Source: Cercospora beticola (taxonomy: Eukaryota; Ascomycota; Dothideomycetes; Mycosphaerellales; Mycosphaerellaceae). From it: a DNA stretch of 64,000 bases. Within the stretch, counting starts at the first letter, position 1, and every line of letters begins with the position of its first letter. The stretch lies in assembly GCF_033473495.1 (NCBI RefSeq), contig NC_088939.1:2108001-2172000 (forward strand). The letters run 5' to 3'. Made by a program: the position numbers and the translations under genes. The notes beneath the pieces were generated by a model, which was not told the origin of the DNA, searched no databases, and saw only the letters and a list, made by a program, of their open reading frames with translations. Below, piece after piece: positions 1 to 11,890 of this stretch.

Positions 1-3000
1 TGTAACAGCACCTTGTCGCATAGCTTTGTATTCTTCTTTGCCTATATTTATGACATGAATGCCTCCACAGCTGCAACTGTGTCGCCCTCAAAACGACTGG
101 CTAACAGCGTATGCGCGTGCCCTCTAGTCAGCTCTACGAGTGACTTGAGCCCAGGATTGTCTGCAAGATGTGTTTTATGCAGCTACGTCTTTTCAAAAGA
201 CGAATGGAGAGTCTGCTGGTCCAAGAGTATAAGTCTTCGAGCTCCTGAAAATATTGTGGTGACAAGCACCTTTAATGTCACACCATGAGAACTGCTGCAC
301 CATTGGGGTGATTAGAGTACAGGCGGTGAAGAAGGCGTGAAGCACCCTATCAACTGCTAATTATATAGACGCCTGATAGGCGCTGATTCGTTGGCCCTTT
401 CCGCCGTGACTGGCCCAAGTTGATGGATGATAGCCGTTGATGCTGTTTGTCGTCACAAGAAGGAAAACTGTACATCCTGGACGTGCCTAGATCGACACAA
501 TGAGGAAGACGGCCGTCGCTGAGCTGGAACTCGGGACTCCTTGTTCATGCCACAGTATCCTGACCTCACTCCAACTCGTGCCCGGGGTGTAGACGTAAGG
601 ATCTCGCGAGCATATGCTCGCACCTTCGGTTGTAGTTATGCTCATTCTCCCTTCGGTGCCACAGTGCTAACTCGTCGTTGTATGACCAAGCGGAATGTAA
701 AGGAGCCATGGTAGTCCTCTTTGGCGTCCGGCCTGTTTGCGGCATGTTCTGGCTGTGAGCCGAAAGGACAGCGATAGGAAGCGGCGGCAGCGGATTTGAT
801 GGTTGAGAACCTGATCTATTACCAAGAGCAATCAAGATGGCGCGGTCACAGTCGTGCATTGAGGTTGCAGTCGTTGGGTATGAGCTGCTGGCAGAGCATA
901 GCGAAATGATGCGGAGATTCGACTGACTACAAGAGCAGGGTAGGAGCTTGGTGAGATCTCCGAAGGGCGGTCTGGAGGTTTGGATCAGCTAGAGTCGTCT
1001 GCCGTTGATCACTACAAATCTAGTGACATGTGCATGCTGTGAAACGCTACATACAAAGTGTGAGAAGTCAAGATGCCGTCAACAAGGGAAATTTGCGAAT
1101 ACTCAAGACCTCTGCTAGGAAACGAGGTCCTTGGACACCGCTCGCACGGCGTAGAGGCTGTAATCTGTCCCGTGACTGCCAGAGCCTCTCGACCAGGAAT
1201 ATGGTGCCGCTGCAATGCAGAAAACAGACACCTTCCACCAAAGCTGCTTTGCGCCTGTGGCAGCGGCCAACGGCTCAAAAGTCCAGCACTACAATCGCTC
1301 GATTCTTCGATCCTCTTTCCGTGCTCTTTTCATATACCCTCGACAGGGACTCTGACGAGAACCGTAATCTGCCAGAGCGATCGCAAGCGCGTGCCTTGGG
1401 GGATTGGCCGTGACACCACTTGACAAGGCTGACGAGCAGGACAACGGCGATTCTAGTGGAATGAGGTGCGCTATTCGAGAGTCTTCCTGCAGTGACTGCT
1501 CAACTTGTTATCCCGGCGATTTGGTGGATGGCGCTCCTGAAAGGCCAAAAGCAGGTTCGGGCTGAATAGCTGCTGAAGTCGCATGAGGTCAGCGGCAACA
1601 AGTGTACCAGCGAGCCGATGCGCTTCTGCGATCATCGTTAGCATTGGAAAACTTGCACGCCCTCTGCAGATTATCAGCGTGCCAGAGTGAGGACCCGCGG
1701 CGACTTGACGCGAAGGAGTACGTTCGAGCGCTCAGCATCTTCGCGGCTTGCTTAACCGGCGAAACTTGCCCGACTGCCAGTCTCAATAGTCATTGCGTAT
1801 TTCCGCTCGGCGACGCAATTCCTTGAGGCAAAGGCCTTCTTTGTCGGAGACCGAAGACGGCGTCACGTATGTGCGTTGAGGGCACCGAAGACGAGGGAGA
1901 AGGAGCTGAGCTGTCTCTTGTGCGGCATCGATGTGGCAGGGGCATGTCTCCTGTCAGTGCTGGTGACAGAGCAAGCGATTCGACGCGGGAAACGGAACAC
2001 TTAGGTACCGTTCGCGAGCGAAGAAGGCTTTGTGAAAAGATGTCTGGCAGCGAAAACACTCTGAAGACATGTGCTCCAATCTTACAGAGTCAACTGTAAA
2101 TATTGCCATTTTTGATGTACGCCAGTGACCAGACACGCCCAGAAGTGACTTCTAGACGGCATCTATTTCGGCGATCCGAGTTGGTGCAGGAAGAAGAAAG
2201 CGAAGATTGCGCACGAAGTTTCAGGAGCAATGCTGAGTGGTCTGTGCTCAAGGCCACTAGGTCCAAGCCCAGCCTCCGCCATTTCTCGATCGTCCTACAA
2301 CCGCCGGCCTGGTGATGCGTGATATGAGGTGCTTACTTACCTTTCCGATACATCCACAGCTCGCGGTTATGGACGATGTCACCAATCTGACGGATATGGA
2401 CAATGAAATCGAGCGCGCTCAGGACAAGATGCCAAATCCATGTCACCAACAGAGTATCCTGATCGATACGAGTATCGCAGGGTGGTGCAAGTCGTAGCAG
2501 ATGCACACTTCTAATGCAGTGCCGTGACGCTTGCAATCTTCGTTGCATCGCCCCCCTCAGCAAGAGCAAGGATCGCAAGAGTCCAATGTGGCTCAGCACC
2601 AAAATGCCGCGCATTGTAGCTAAACCTTCCGATCACCCAGCAAATTGTAACGCGGCTGTACGGCGAGCTTCGAAGAGAGATGTCAAGCAATTGCCGGAGA
2701 CTGAGCCTTCAGGCGCTCCCGCGAGCTGCACGGCACTGACAGTACATGCTGCCGGGCTCAATCTACGGATTCAGTCGATCTTTGTCCTCTGACAACGGTT
2801 TCGATGCGCTCGTACGGCCTGATTCCACACGCCCCGTCCGTAGTTTCATCCGCGCGCTTTCTGACTGTCTCCATCTCTTTTTGCTTCCTGGCGAAAGCCG
2901 TTTCCATCTCTTGCTTGTTCACCACTCGCTCTCACGTCGTGCTGACAAGGCGTCTTCTGCTTCGCAAACTGGGCTTGCGGCGGGCTGCTTTTTGGCGGAA

Positions 3001-6000
3001 AGGTGTGGCGGGAGCTATCTGATCAATCACTGTCAGTGCTTTTCGTAAGGGCCACCATTGGATCTGGGGAGCGAGCAGCCGCTGAGAGGTGTGGCCTACC
3101 TGACTTGATCTGTTGGTTGAAAGGGCCGAGGAGTCCTGCTGGCTTGCCATTCGGGTCTCTCCTATGGTTGAGAAGTTCGCGGCCGCTAGGTGCGAGGACG
3201 ATGCCGGGCAGCCGTGAGTGCAACCACTGTTCTGACGGCGCCGAATGTCCGGGGTGTGATCAATTGGCTCGTTTGAAATCGCTGCCGCCCTCTGGGCTGG
3301 TTTGAGGGTGCCTTTCAGTGACGGTGATGGCTGCACTTGATAGGAAGGCCACTCGCCTCAAGATAGCTGTACTGACAAGCTCACTCACCGCAACGCATTG
3401 GGTGGACAGAAAGCAGCGGCAGTGACTGAGATGATCTCAATGGTGAAGAACCAGCTGCTGGCAGACAGCCGGAGCGACGCGACCTTCACACGGCGGCGAC
3501 AACAGACAAGCGGAAGCGGATGGAGACAAGATCAGGCACAAACAGCACATTAGAACGACTTTACAGTGAGTGGTGAGAGAGACATCGGAAATGCACGTTC
3601 AATGGAGGAATGTAGGCAACAACGCAAAGGTCGCAGAGGTCGAGCCTCTGGCCTCTGGCGGTGTCGACGCTGATGATGAACCACGCCAACACCTGTCATT
3701 AGCCGGTGCCACATTGATCTCAGGTCAGGGGCATCTTAGAGAAATGTCATTGATGGACAAGTCTCTGAGGGCATGCTCTCGACCATGAAGGAGAAAGGAA
3801 GAGATTTTGGAGGGCGAGGGGCAGATATTTGTAGTCCAGCCCCTCGCTAGCGCGACTGTCGGATCAACAGAACATTGAGCGCCTCAGGAACGCTCTCCAG
3901 GCAGCACTCGCCTCACGACAAGTCACTCACGTGCGTGCTCGCTAGCGTGGTGTTGATTTCGGGGCTTGGCACGCACTATAAATGCCTTCCTCTCCCACTG
4001 TTTCTTCCTCTCTTCTTCCTTCTTTTCTCATCCGTCGCGGTCGCTTCACATTGGCTTCACCTATCCTTGTTTTACTCTCACCCCTTCGCCTGCTAACATA
4101 GCTTCCCTCTGCCCCCTCAATGGAAGTTGCCACGTGAAAGCGATCTGCACAAAAAATTCGCCTGATCAACGAGTGCGACTTGTCAGTGGTCGTTACTCAA
4201 CGTGATTAATGCGTACATACCATCACACAAATAGCTTCTCTGTAGTCTCCTCAATGAACTTGACTGTGCCTCATCCTCTTGCTACTTGTCTCTCTCTGCT
4301 TCGTGCTGTTGTACAATGTCTTCAAACGTGATTCTCCGATCAAAGTGTTGCTGGCTGTCGAAGTCAGGTATCGCGGGCAGGATCACGAAGACGGTGGTGT
4401 TCAGCGCGACCAGTCGACCGCGAGGCCGATGAAAACCATGAAATCAGCGACTCTGATCAGCGAGACAATCCGGTGAGCCGCCTTGGCTGTCTTTGCGCTG
4501 TCCCATCGGTCGTGGAGCTCAGTCGCGAGGCGAAAACACAGGCAAGATGGTTGCCCCCCTGATAGTCATCAGCAGCAGCGGCGGCGAGCCAGCCCTGACA
4601 TTCTCACTCACTCCAAAGCTGACGAGATTCTAGTGGAGGTCCCCACCGTTCCTCTTACCCGGCGGAGAATATCGACGACGAGCAGTCAATGCCACTCCCG
4701 CAACGAGCATCTACCAGTACATTCGACCGCCCTAATCGCCAGTTTGGCGGACAAATCCACTCCTAAGTAATCAAACCTCCATGCAGCGCTATCGGGTGCC
4801 GCCGCAGTCCGTTCGTTGTTCGACCACAACGACCTACGCGATCACTCCCCGCCGTCTCCCACCGAAGACAACCTCTCTGTCCAGCGTGGTCTCGAAAAAC
4901 TGCGATTCGGCCTCAGCAGGAGTCAGGAAAGAGCACAAAGACAAGTAAAGCCTTCTCCTGGCAAGAATGGCATCTTGGGCCGTCACAAATGAGTGTCTCT
5001 TGGTGGAAGCGGCAGGTCTTGGAAATGCCACAGGTCTCGATTCATGTTGCGCGAAGACATTCGAGCTGGGAGTCGGAGATCAAAACCGCGGAGAGCATTA
5101 CAGCCACGGAAGGGCTTGTTTATGTGCGGTAGTATGGGAAGGTTCAAGAGGGTCGGGACTGGCATCGGCTGCTCCTTCAATCGTCCAGCGCAGGCACAAG
5201 AGCAGAAGGATCGAGGATCCCCAATTTGATCCATATACTTTGGCATTGAACGAGGGCTGGTTGCGGTCAGTCAACAAGATCACTTATGATCAATATACTA
5301 GGCGCTGCATGGTGCCTGTCACACTCGGCGACTAGCTGCGAAACGCTGCAGTAACGTCCATGGCAGGCTCAGAACTATGGCAGGATTGTGCAGCTTGGGC
5401 AACCGTGGCTGAGATATCTCTGACACGACGAGTTGGCATAAGTAGAGTTTGGGCGTTCTTGAACTTGTACTCGCAGTCTTTTTGCTCAAAGCGAACTAAA
5501 GTCATGCAGCATCGAAAGTGCTTCGCCTCTCGTCGCCGCGCAATTCCAGCAATGCTCAATATCTACTTGATCACACAAGTCGTACCAGTTCATCAGTCTT
5601 CACATCACGGACAGGCGTCGAAGCTCTTGATGCTCGTTGAGAGGAAAGCGACTATTGTCAGCTCGATCGAATTGTGGAGGGCAGGAAGCACAATCACTCA
5701 GGCGTTTTCCCACACGTGTCTAAACTGTGTTGAAAAGGGTGTGGCGTGAATTCTGAAGATAAAGACGTGGGTTGCAGTAGTTCCAAGAGTAGACATCTGT
5801 TGCCAGCACTCAAGCCGAGGAGAGAGGGGAATCGGCGACTTCGAACATGCGTTCCAATATATCCGCATATCTATTCAGCTACAAGCATTTAGTCCAGCCG
5901 CAAGAGGCTTGCAACCCGATCGAGAGGCAGTAGTATCTATGTTCCGCGCGTAGTCGGTGACGACGAGCTGTTTGTCAGTGGTCTGAGCGTTATGCAAGTT

Positions 6001-6109
6001 AAGGATGTCGCACTGAAGAGCTTCGCGCGGCTGCACTTGATGACTGCCACTTGACCAGAAACATTGTCGCGATCACCAGCACCAGTTCTTCGGAGCAAGC
6101 TCCGTCACA
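1..6109. other. Long stretch without a confident gene
   Basis: All open frames here are short and overlap one another on both strands, and none shows a protein family I recognise. Two places look less random. A TATAAA motif at 3977-3982 is followed by a pyrimidine-rich tract, as in fungal promoters. Downstream, one + frame is open from about 4477 to 4992 apart from a single TAA at 4768-4770. This could be a decayed gene, an unmodelled spliced gene or a non-coding transcript. I see no terminal inverted repeats, long direct repeats or transposase fragment. Confidence 0.5.
3977..4090 (+). promoter_or_regulatory. TATA box with pyrimidine tract (promoter-like)
   Basis: TATAAA lies at 3977-3982 and is followed by roughly 100 nt dominated by C and T on the + strand (about 3985-4090). 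This is a common layout at fungal transcription starts. The first ATG-initiated frame after it (4316) is only 38 codons, so the promoter call rests on composition alone. Confidence 0.25.
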
Positions 6110-6685
6110 ATGCCTCACCCGGCCCTTTCTCTGCCTTTGGTGCCGAGTGCACACCAGCCAATGCACCTGATGGCATTTGTTGCCAGTGCACTGGACGTGC
6201 TGAGTGACAGCGCCTTGCAGCACTGGATGGATGATCTCTCGGTTTTGGTGGACAACAGAGGCAACTGGACGACAAACAACCTGCTGGGCCTGCTGCGAGA
6301 AGGTCGAGAGTTGATGAGCCAGCGATTCTTTATGGGACAGCTGCACTCCGTGCCCCTGTATCTGGAAACGACGTTGGGGACCGATCACAATGCCTTTGGA
6401 GCGACCACTGGGTGTGGTATGGGCACAATGATGTGGATAGATCCTTTCCCTTCTGGAGTGACGGCCCTTTTGTCAGAGCACTTCGCTCAGACGCTGCTGC
6501 ACGAGATGTGTCACTCCATGTTCAGCCGGCACAGTTGCATGAACAACTTTTGCGCAGACAGCGCCTGCATAGCTCAACGTGTTCTGGAAATCGGTCCGGC
6601 TGGACACGGCCAGGCATGGACATACCTCGCAGATCTGCTCGAGCTACTGTCAGAGTCATCTTTCGGCGCTCAGCTGTGGCTTTGA
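6110..6685 (+). CDS. SprT-like zinc metalloprotease domain protein
   Basis: This is an intronless frame of 191 residues. HEMCH at residues 131-135 gives the two zinc-binding histidines and the catalytic glutamate, and GHGQAW at 165-170 gives the third histidine with the following W, as in the SprT/Spartan family. Three cysteines (143, 148, 153) lie between these motifs, as in fungal SprT-like proteins. The family cleaves or binds proteins in DNA-damage and stress settings (known for Spartan/Wss1). Here only the protease core is present: no zinc ribbon, PIP box or ubiquitin-binding tail is visible, so the substrate is unknown. Alternative frames through the same DNA lack family motifs. The gene is isolated by more than 1.9 kb on both sides. 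Confidence 0.75.
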   Translation: MPHPALSLPLVPSAHQPMHLMAFVASALDVLSDSALQHWMDDLSVLVDNRGNWTTNNLLGLLREGRELMSQRFFMGQLHSVPLYLETTLGTDHNAFGATTGCGMGTMMWIDPFPSGVTALLSEHFAQTLLHEMCHSMFSRHSCMNNFCADSACIAQRVLEIGPAGHGQAWTYLADLLELLSESSFGAQLWL

Positions 6686-8677
6686 GTGAACTGGTTCGAC
6701 ACGAGTGCGCTGCTTCTGCTGGCGGAATGCTACCACTCTTCTCCAAATCCTTGACAGGTACCATGGTCAGCGATAGCAAGCTGCGGGAAGTCTCAGCCAT
6801 GGGAGCAGACGCCGGGGCGTCTTTATTAACGACTGTATCGTGCCCTGTATCCGTGCAGTCGGTGTCTGAGAGAGTTGGGCCTCCTCTCTTATACGGAATC
6901 GAAGGCCAACTCTACACCTCCTCGTGGTGGTTCCGGACAATGCCTGATGGTGGACAGGTAGCAAAGTAGAGGGGCAAGATGATCAAATGGAAGCAAGAGC
7001 AGGAATGACAAGAGACACGACTTCCCAGCACCTGCTTCTCAATGGAAGTGACGACCGAAAGCCGGCATGTACGAAAACGGCCTGAACATCGAGGCCCAGT
7101 GAGGCTGGAGACTCAGTCAAGTGATGTCCATGCAGCTGTGCTATTCCAGTCCTCGGCGAAGAGCAATGCCAACCAAGACGCAACGCCAGATCCGACGTTG
7201 CAAAGAGTTCAGCTGAGACCCGCTGGAAGCTCATAATTGGCCAGAATCACATGAGCCTTTTCCCCATTTCGTCGTCGGTCCAGCGATTTTCATCGAAACG
7301 ATTGTCTGCTACACGTCCGCTCTTCTACACTGCCCATCAATCGATCATCAGCAAGGGCATCAAGCTAGCAGCTCCAACCCTAAGCTCCAGTAATCTGATT
7401 CCAGAGTTACGTCCAGGTCCTTCACGAGAACGAAGATAACCTGGAGAAGTAGTGCGAGGGAAGCCAAGCAGCCCGCCAAATCTGATCGTAGTCAGCTTCT
7501 GCGCTCCAAATTGGCCGACAACTTTTGAGCCATTGAGCTTCATAAAGGCAAAGATGCCGCAAACAAAATTCGTTCTGGAGCTGAGAAGTGAGACCTAACA
7601 ATCGCTGGCGAAGAATGCACACCAGCAACGACTCAAGTGGATTATACCAGACATCCCAAACACATTTTATCAGCCCAGGCGACCCGGCAGGATGTGCAAA
7701 CGTGTTGAGAAAAGCCGCTCATTATGGAGGTAGGGGTCTGGAAATTGTCCTCGCAGCGAGATCTCGCGGCAAAACATTTGTGACGGACGAGTGATGGCCA
7801 TGGACGTTGAATGATGACACTATATGCGAGGACTACGAAGCTGTGATCTTAAGACAAGAAGGATAAAAGATTGAGGGCCGTGACGTGAAATCAAGCGAAC
7901 GGAAGAAGATGCACGTGGAATAGCACAGGGGACCACAGAGTCACACTGAGGGACTGAGCGCATGCGGACCCGCAGCTCGACTGGCAGCAGGTACAGTCGC
8001 TTTCAACATGACCATCCCGCCTACACAGCGCGACCTCGTCCAACATGCAACACGGAACGTGCGCGAACGAACGAATACAACGACTCCTCGGATGCGACGA
8101 TGACGTTAGCAAATTGCTTTGATTCCAACCACATTACGGAACATGGCTGTGTAAAAAAGGGAGAGGTGCTGCCGAAGGCTCTACCAGCGGAAGGGCGATC
8201 GCATTGGCCTGACAAGGTTGCTTCCATGTCCAATATCTCGATCGAACCTGAAGTCATACTCAAACTCGCAACGCGAGATCGAGGCCTGCTGAAGGCAGCT
8301 TCATTGTCATGGCCGTCGAAATCACAGTCATCGATGATCAATGAGAGGCTGCTTTCCACATAGGTGTGCCCAAGGTCGCTGGATGTCATCGATCACCGAG
8401 GTACTATAGCTCTCCCATACTTTGAAGCGTGACAATGACTGAAGGGGACGAGAGAGCAACAGTCCGAGGCACAATGCAGAAACGAACACATGTACGAATT
8501 AGAAGACCTGATGATCATCATTTCATTTCAGTCAAAGTAGAGCCAATAGACGACCTGGTATCTCCCTATCCTCAAAGCGCCATAGACGCCGATCATCTCA
8601 TGTCATGTGCGTATCGAATCATCGCGCAGTAGTCGATCTCCGTGTAGAACGATCGTCAAATATTCTCACGAATTCGC
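6686..8677. other. Intergenic, no supported gene
   Basis: Only short overlapping frames occur. The region runs from the 3' end of the SprT-like gene to the 3' end of HOS2, so it should hold two terminators. No repeat or RNA gene was recognised. Confidence 0.5.
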
Positions 8678-10318
8678 TCAATACTCGCCCCTACCCGCCG
8701 GGTTTCTCTCCAAAGTCTTCCTCTTCCTCTGTGCTAGCTTCCTGTCACACTCCTCCATGATCTCCTCCATCCGACTATTTGTCGGCAACTGATCCAACTT
8801 GACCCACGGACTGTTTCTCACGTACTTCAGATTCTCCTGCAACATCTTGATCTGATATTCCAGATCCGAGTCCTTGCATTCGTTCTTATGCAATCGTTCA
8901 AAGCTGGGGTACATTTTCCCATCGCCGTGAGCTCTTCCCTGGAAAGCTTGAGGTCTGGGCACGCAGTCGAGCGGGATCTTGTCTGGAAGGGTGTTTTGTG
9001 TGCATAGTGCAGTTTCGTGAGTCCAAGCTCGGGCGACGTTGCGTGCTGTGTATCCGCCGCCGCCAAGTAGAAGGAGAGGTCTGCCGAGAGATTTGACGAA
9101 GTTGACGCATTCGCCATGCTGCTTGATGTTGATGTTGAACTGGCCAAGGCGATCGCCGCCCAAACTGTCGGCACCGCATTGGAGAACAATGGCGCCTGGG
9201 TTGAATGCTTCGACAGTGGAACCGGTAATGGATTCGAAGAGCTTGCTGTATTGGCGATCGTCGATACCAGAAGGAATGGGCACATTCATGGCGAAGCGCT
9301 CGCCGGGTGTGCCTTTGAGACCGACATCTGTCAGATCACCTGTTCCGGGGAAGAACTTATGTCCCGTCTCATCATATGGTCCGTAGCGGTGGTAGGACAG
9401 TGTCATGACTCGTGGATGTCGCTGGAACGCCTCCTCGACGCCATCACCATGATGCACGTCAATGTCGATATACAAAACACGAGCATATTTTCGCAATAAG
9501 TCGAGAATGGATAGGACGATGTCATTGATATAGCAAAAGCCGGAGGCTTCACCTTTGTGTGCGTGATGCAACCCTCCAGACCAATTAATGGCAATATCGG
9601 AATTGTTGGATGTCAGCTGGGATGTGGCCATGAGTGTGGCTCCAGTATACAGAAACAAATACGTGGACATCCCGTCGAAGACTGGACAGTCGGCACCTGG
9701 ACTCGTACTAAGATTGTAGGGGCCGAGCTCGACCGTGTCTCCCTCGTGCTTTGGAGGAATCTTCTTACGAAAGCGTGGTTCCTGGCAGAGGTCGTTAAAC
9801 GTCTCGGGCGACACTTTGGAGAGAAAATCGACGTAATCGGGGTCGTGGAATTTGCAGACTTCGTCTTTGCCGGCAGAGATGGCTTCGTACGTGTCCATGG
9901 TGTGCTGTAGGCCGAATGCCAGCACGAGATGCTTCGTCAATGTCAGACGCCAGGGTTTCATGGGATGTGTTCTGCCAAAATGCATGTCCTCCACGCCACT
10001 GTTGTAGTGATATGAGACGCGCGTGCCCTGTGGCCGCTTGATGCCATGCTTTTCGACCAGATTCATGATCTTGGCGTTGGTCATTTCCTCAAACTCCGTC
10101 TCTTCATTTTCCCTCGCATATTCAGGCGTGGGGGGCATATCGTAGTGCCCACATGCTGCGCTGGCCTGATGTCCATTGACACGGTATTCGGGCGTACGGG
10201 CCGGTGTAGAAGAGGTCGACTGCGGTGAAGTGTATTCCTGCACTACCGATTCGTTGGTCGGTCGAGGGCTGTACCCGCCGTTGCCGGGGAAGGCGGCGTA
10301 GTACGGCGACGGAGCCAT
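8678..10318 (-). CDS. HOS2: Class I histone deacetylase Hos2 (HosA-type)
   Basis: A single exon encodes 546 residues. Zn-dependent histone deacetylases remove acetyl groups from lysines; Hos2 is the catalytic subunit of the Set3 complex in yeast. A disordered N-terminus of about 95 residues precedes the deacetylase domain, which begins near VSYHYN (101). Catalytic features are intact: the HH pair at 251-252, the DIDVHHGDG stretch with zinc ligands D287 and H289, a CGADSLGGDRLG stretch with D384, and the catalytic tyrosine of GGGGYTARN at 423. The segment HPMKPWRLTLT is typical of the Hos2/HDAC3 branch rather than Rpd3. The N-terminal extension is longer than in yeast. It is divergently paired with YNG2 over a 291-bp spacer. 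Confidence 0.93.
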   Translation of the reverse strand: MAPSPYYAAFPGNGGYSPRPTNESVVQEYTSPQSTSSTPARTPEYRVNGHQASAACGHYDMPPTPEYARENEETEFEEMTNAKIMNLVEKHGIKRPQGTRVSYHYNSGVEDMHFGRTHPMKPWRLTLTKHLVLAFGLQHTMDTYEAISAGKDEVCKFHDPDYVDFLSKVSPETFNDLCQEPRFRKKIPPKHEGDTVELGPYNLSTSPGADCPVFDGMSTYLFLYTGATLMATSQLTSNNSDIAINWSGGLHHAHKGEASGFCYINDIVLSILDLLRKYARVLYIDIDVHHGDGVEEAFQRHPRVMTLSYHRYGPYDETGHKFFPGTGDLTDVGLKGTPGERFAMNVPIPSGIDDRQYSKLFESITGSTVEAFNPGAIVLQCGADSLGGDRLGQFNINIKQHGECVNFVKSLGRPLLLLGGGGYTARNVARAWTHETALCTQNTLPDKIPLDCVPRPQAFQGRAHGDGKMYPSFERLHKNECKDSDLEYQIKMLQENLKYVRNSPWVKLDQLPTNSRMEEIMEECDRKLAQRKRKTLERNPAGRGEY

Positions 10319-10609
10319 AGGCGTGTCATGCCGCTGTGGTTAGATGCTGTTCGCAGTGAAGATGCTGTCGGGTACGTGAAATGCAATGCAAGTGAAGCCG
10401 CGATCTGCAGCATGGTGCTTGCGGCTCTGCGGGAGGCGCCGCTGCGGGGGGAACAAGGTTCAACCGCTTGCCACTGCGCGTTTCGCATGTGAAAGCACTT
10501 TCCATCGACAACCGTCTGACTCCTTCACTTCGCATCGCCAGTTTTCGAACACCTACTGTGCGCGTCGCGTACAACTAACCAGACTACTCGCGGGTCGAGC
10601 GCGCTGAAA
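10319..10609. promoter_or_regulatory. Shared bidirectional promoter of HOS2 and YNG2
   Basis: The spacer is only 291 bp between the two start codons and must hold both 5' leaders and promoters. No canonical TATA box was seen. A single promoter region driving both genes is inferred from the geometry. Confidence 0.6.
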
Positions 10610-11890
10610 ATGGCCGCTTTGGCGCAGCCGGAAGACGCCGCCTCGGTGCTCGAGCAGTTCACGCACGATATTGCCAACATTCCCGCCGAAATCTGCCACT
10701 TGCTCGAAGAAGTCCAGGCCAAGGATCTGCAGATTGCCGCGTTCAAGGACGAAATCATCAAGCGCGATGCTCAACTGCAGAAATGGGTACGGGTCAACGG
10801 CGGCCATGTGCTGAATCCAAAGGAAGAGGCATTCTCCAAGACCATCAACGACTGCTACGACAAGTGCGAGATTCTGCAGGCCGAGAAGCTGGGGCTGTCC
10901 GAGAAGGCACAGGTTGTCCTGGACCGGCAGATCAGGCGGCTTGACCTGGGTTTGAAAGGTCTGGCGCAGACTGAACAATTCCCCGAGGGATGGGGAGGAC
11001 CGAGTTTGCTCACTGGGAGCGGTGCCACGACTGCTGTTGGAACACCTGCTGCCGCCCCTGCTTCTAGCTCTGGACCTCTTCAGGCCGTGTCTGGTAACAT
11101 CGGATCCGTCGGCGGAGCTCCCAATTTTGCCAATGCTGCTCAGCTTCGCATGGCGCAAAATGCTGCTGGTGGCGCGCGAAGTGCTTCTGCCTCTGGCGCC
11201 GTCACACCTGTAACTGCTTCGCGATCCCAACGTGAAGGCAGTCACGACGGAACCAAGCGCCGCCGCCTCAATGCTTCGCTTGGAACTCTTCCAGTCGCTA
11301 GCTCAGGGCTTCGGCAGGGGTCTCTTGGTCCTGGCACGCCCAAAGCCGGCACGCCCAAAGCCGGCACGCCTGTCCCCGCCGGCGCGGCCAACTCTTCTCG
11401 TGCAGGCTCCGTCCAGCCAACTCGGCCCTCTGCCAATAAAAAAGGCACACAACCAGTCGCTGTGCCGGGCAACCGGAAAGCCCCTCCTCCACACAACAAG
11501 AAATCTTCCGGCGGCCGCTCTCGTCCCAGCCATAACAAAAAGAGCAGTCGCCATCGCCAACTCGCCCGCGATCGCGCCACACCTTCCAGTCACGCCTCCA
11601 TCGACTCCGACGCTGAATCAGAGGTCTCCTACGCCTCCAATGCCGCGTCCAATGCTCCTACTGGGCTTGACGGCACCGGAGAGGCCGAGGAGGATGACGG
11701 CGACGATACCATCTATTGCATATGTCAGAAAGTGTCATTTGGAGATATGGTGGGATGTGACAACGATAATTGCCCATATCAGTGGTTTCATTACAAGTGT
11801 GTCGGAGTCACGGAGGAACCAAGTGGGGAGTGGTTATGCCCTGAGTGTCGAGCTTTGCCAAAGAACAAGGTGAAGATTGCGAAGGGATGA
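10610..11890 (+). CDS. YNG2: ING-family PHD protein Yng2, NuA4 histone acetyltransferase subunit
   Basis: A single exon encodes 426 residues. The N-terminal ING domain (about 1-110) matches the family in ASVLEQFTHDIANIPAEI, followed by NPKEEAFSKTI and a helical segment ending in DRQIRRLD. A long basic, Ser/Ala/Pro-rich linker follows and includes a short tandem GTPKA repeat near residues 244-253. The C-terminal PHD finger (about 367-416) has an intact Cys4-His-Cys3 pattern from YCICQ to WLCPEC; such fingers bind histone H3 trimethylated on Lys4. The N-terminal sequence fits Yng2 (NuA4 complex) better than Pho23 (Rpd3L), but this subfamily choice is less certain than the ING call. The ATG has a good context (GAAAATGG). 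Confidence 0.88.
   Translation: MAALAQPEDAASVLEQFTHDIANIPAEICHLLEEVQAKDLQIAAFKDEIIKRDAQLQKWVRVNGGHVLNPKEEAFSKTINDCYDKCEILQAEKLGLSEKAQVVLDRQIRRLDLGLKGLAQTEQFPEGWGGPSLLTGSGATTAVGTPAAAPASSSGPLQAVSGNIGSVGGAPNFANAAQLRMAQNAAGGARSASASGAVTPVTASRSQREGSHDGTKRRRLNASLGTLPVASSGLRQGSLGPGTPKAGTPKAGTPVPAGAANSSRAGSVQPTRPSANKKGTQPVAVPGNRKAPPPHNKKSSGGRSRPSHNKKSSRHRQLARDRATPSSHASIDSDAESEVSYASNAASNAPTGLDGTGEAEEDDGDDTIYCICQKVSFGDMVGCDNDNCPYQWFHYKCVGVTEEPSGEWLCPECRALPKNKVKIAKG

Noticed and set aside
6412..6969. 185-codon frame overlapping the SprT-like gene
   Set aside because: It lies in another register of the same DNA, lacks motifs and is best explained as a shadow of the SprT-like frame plus trailing sequence.
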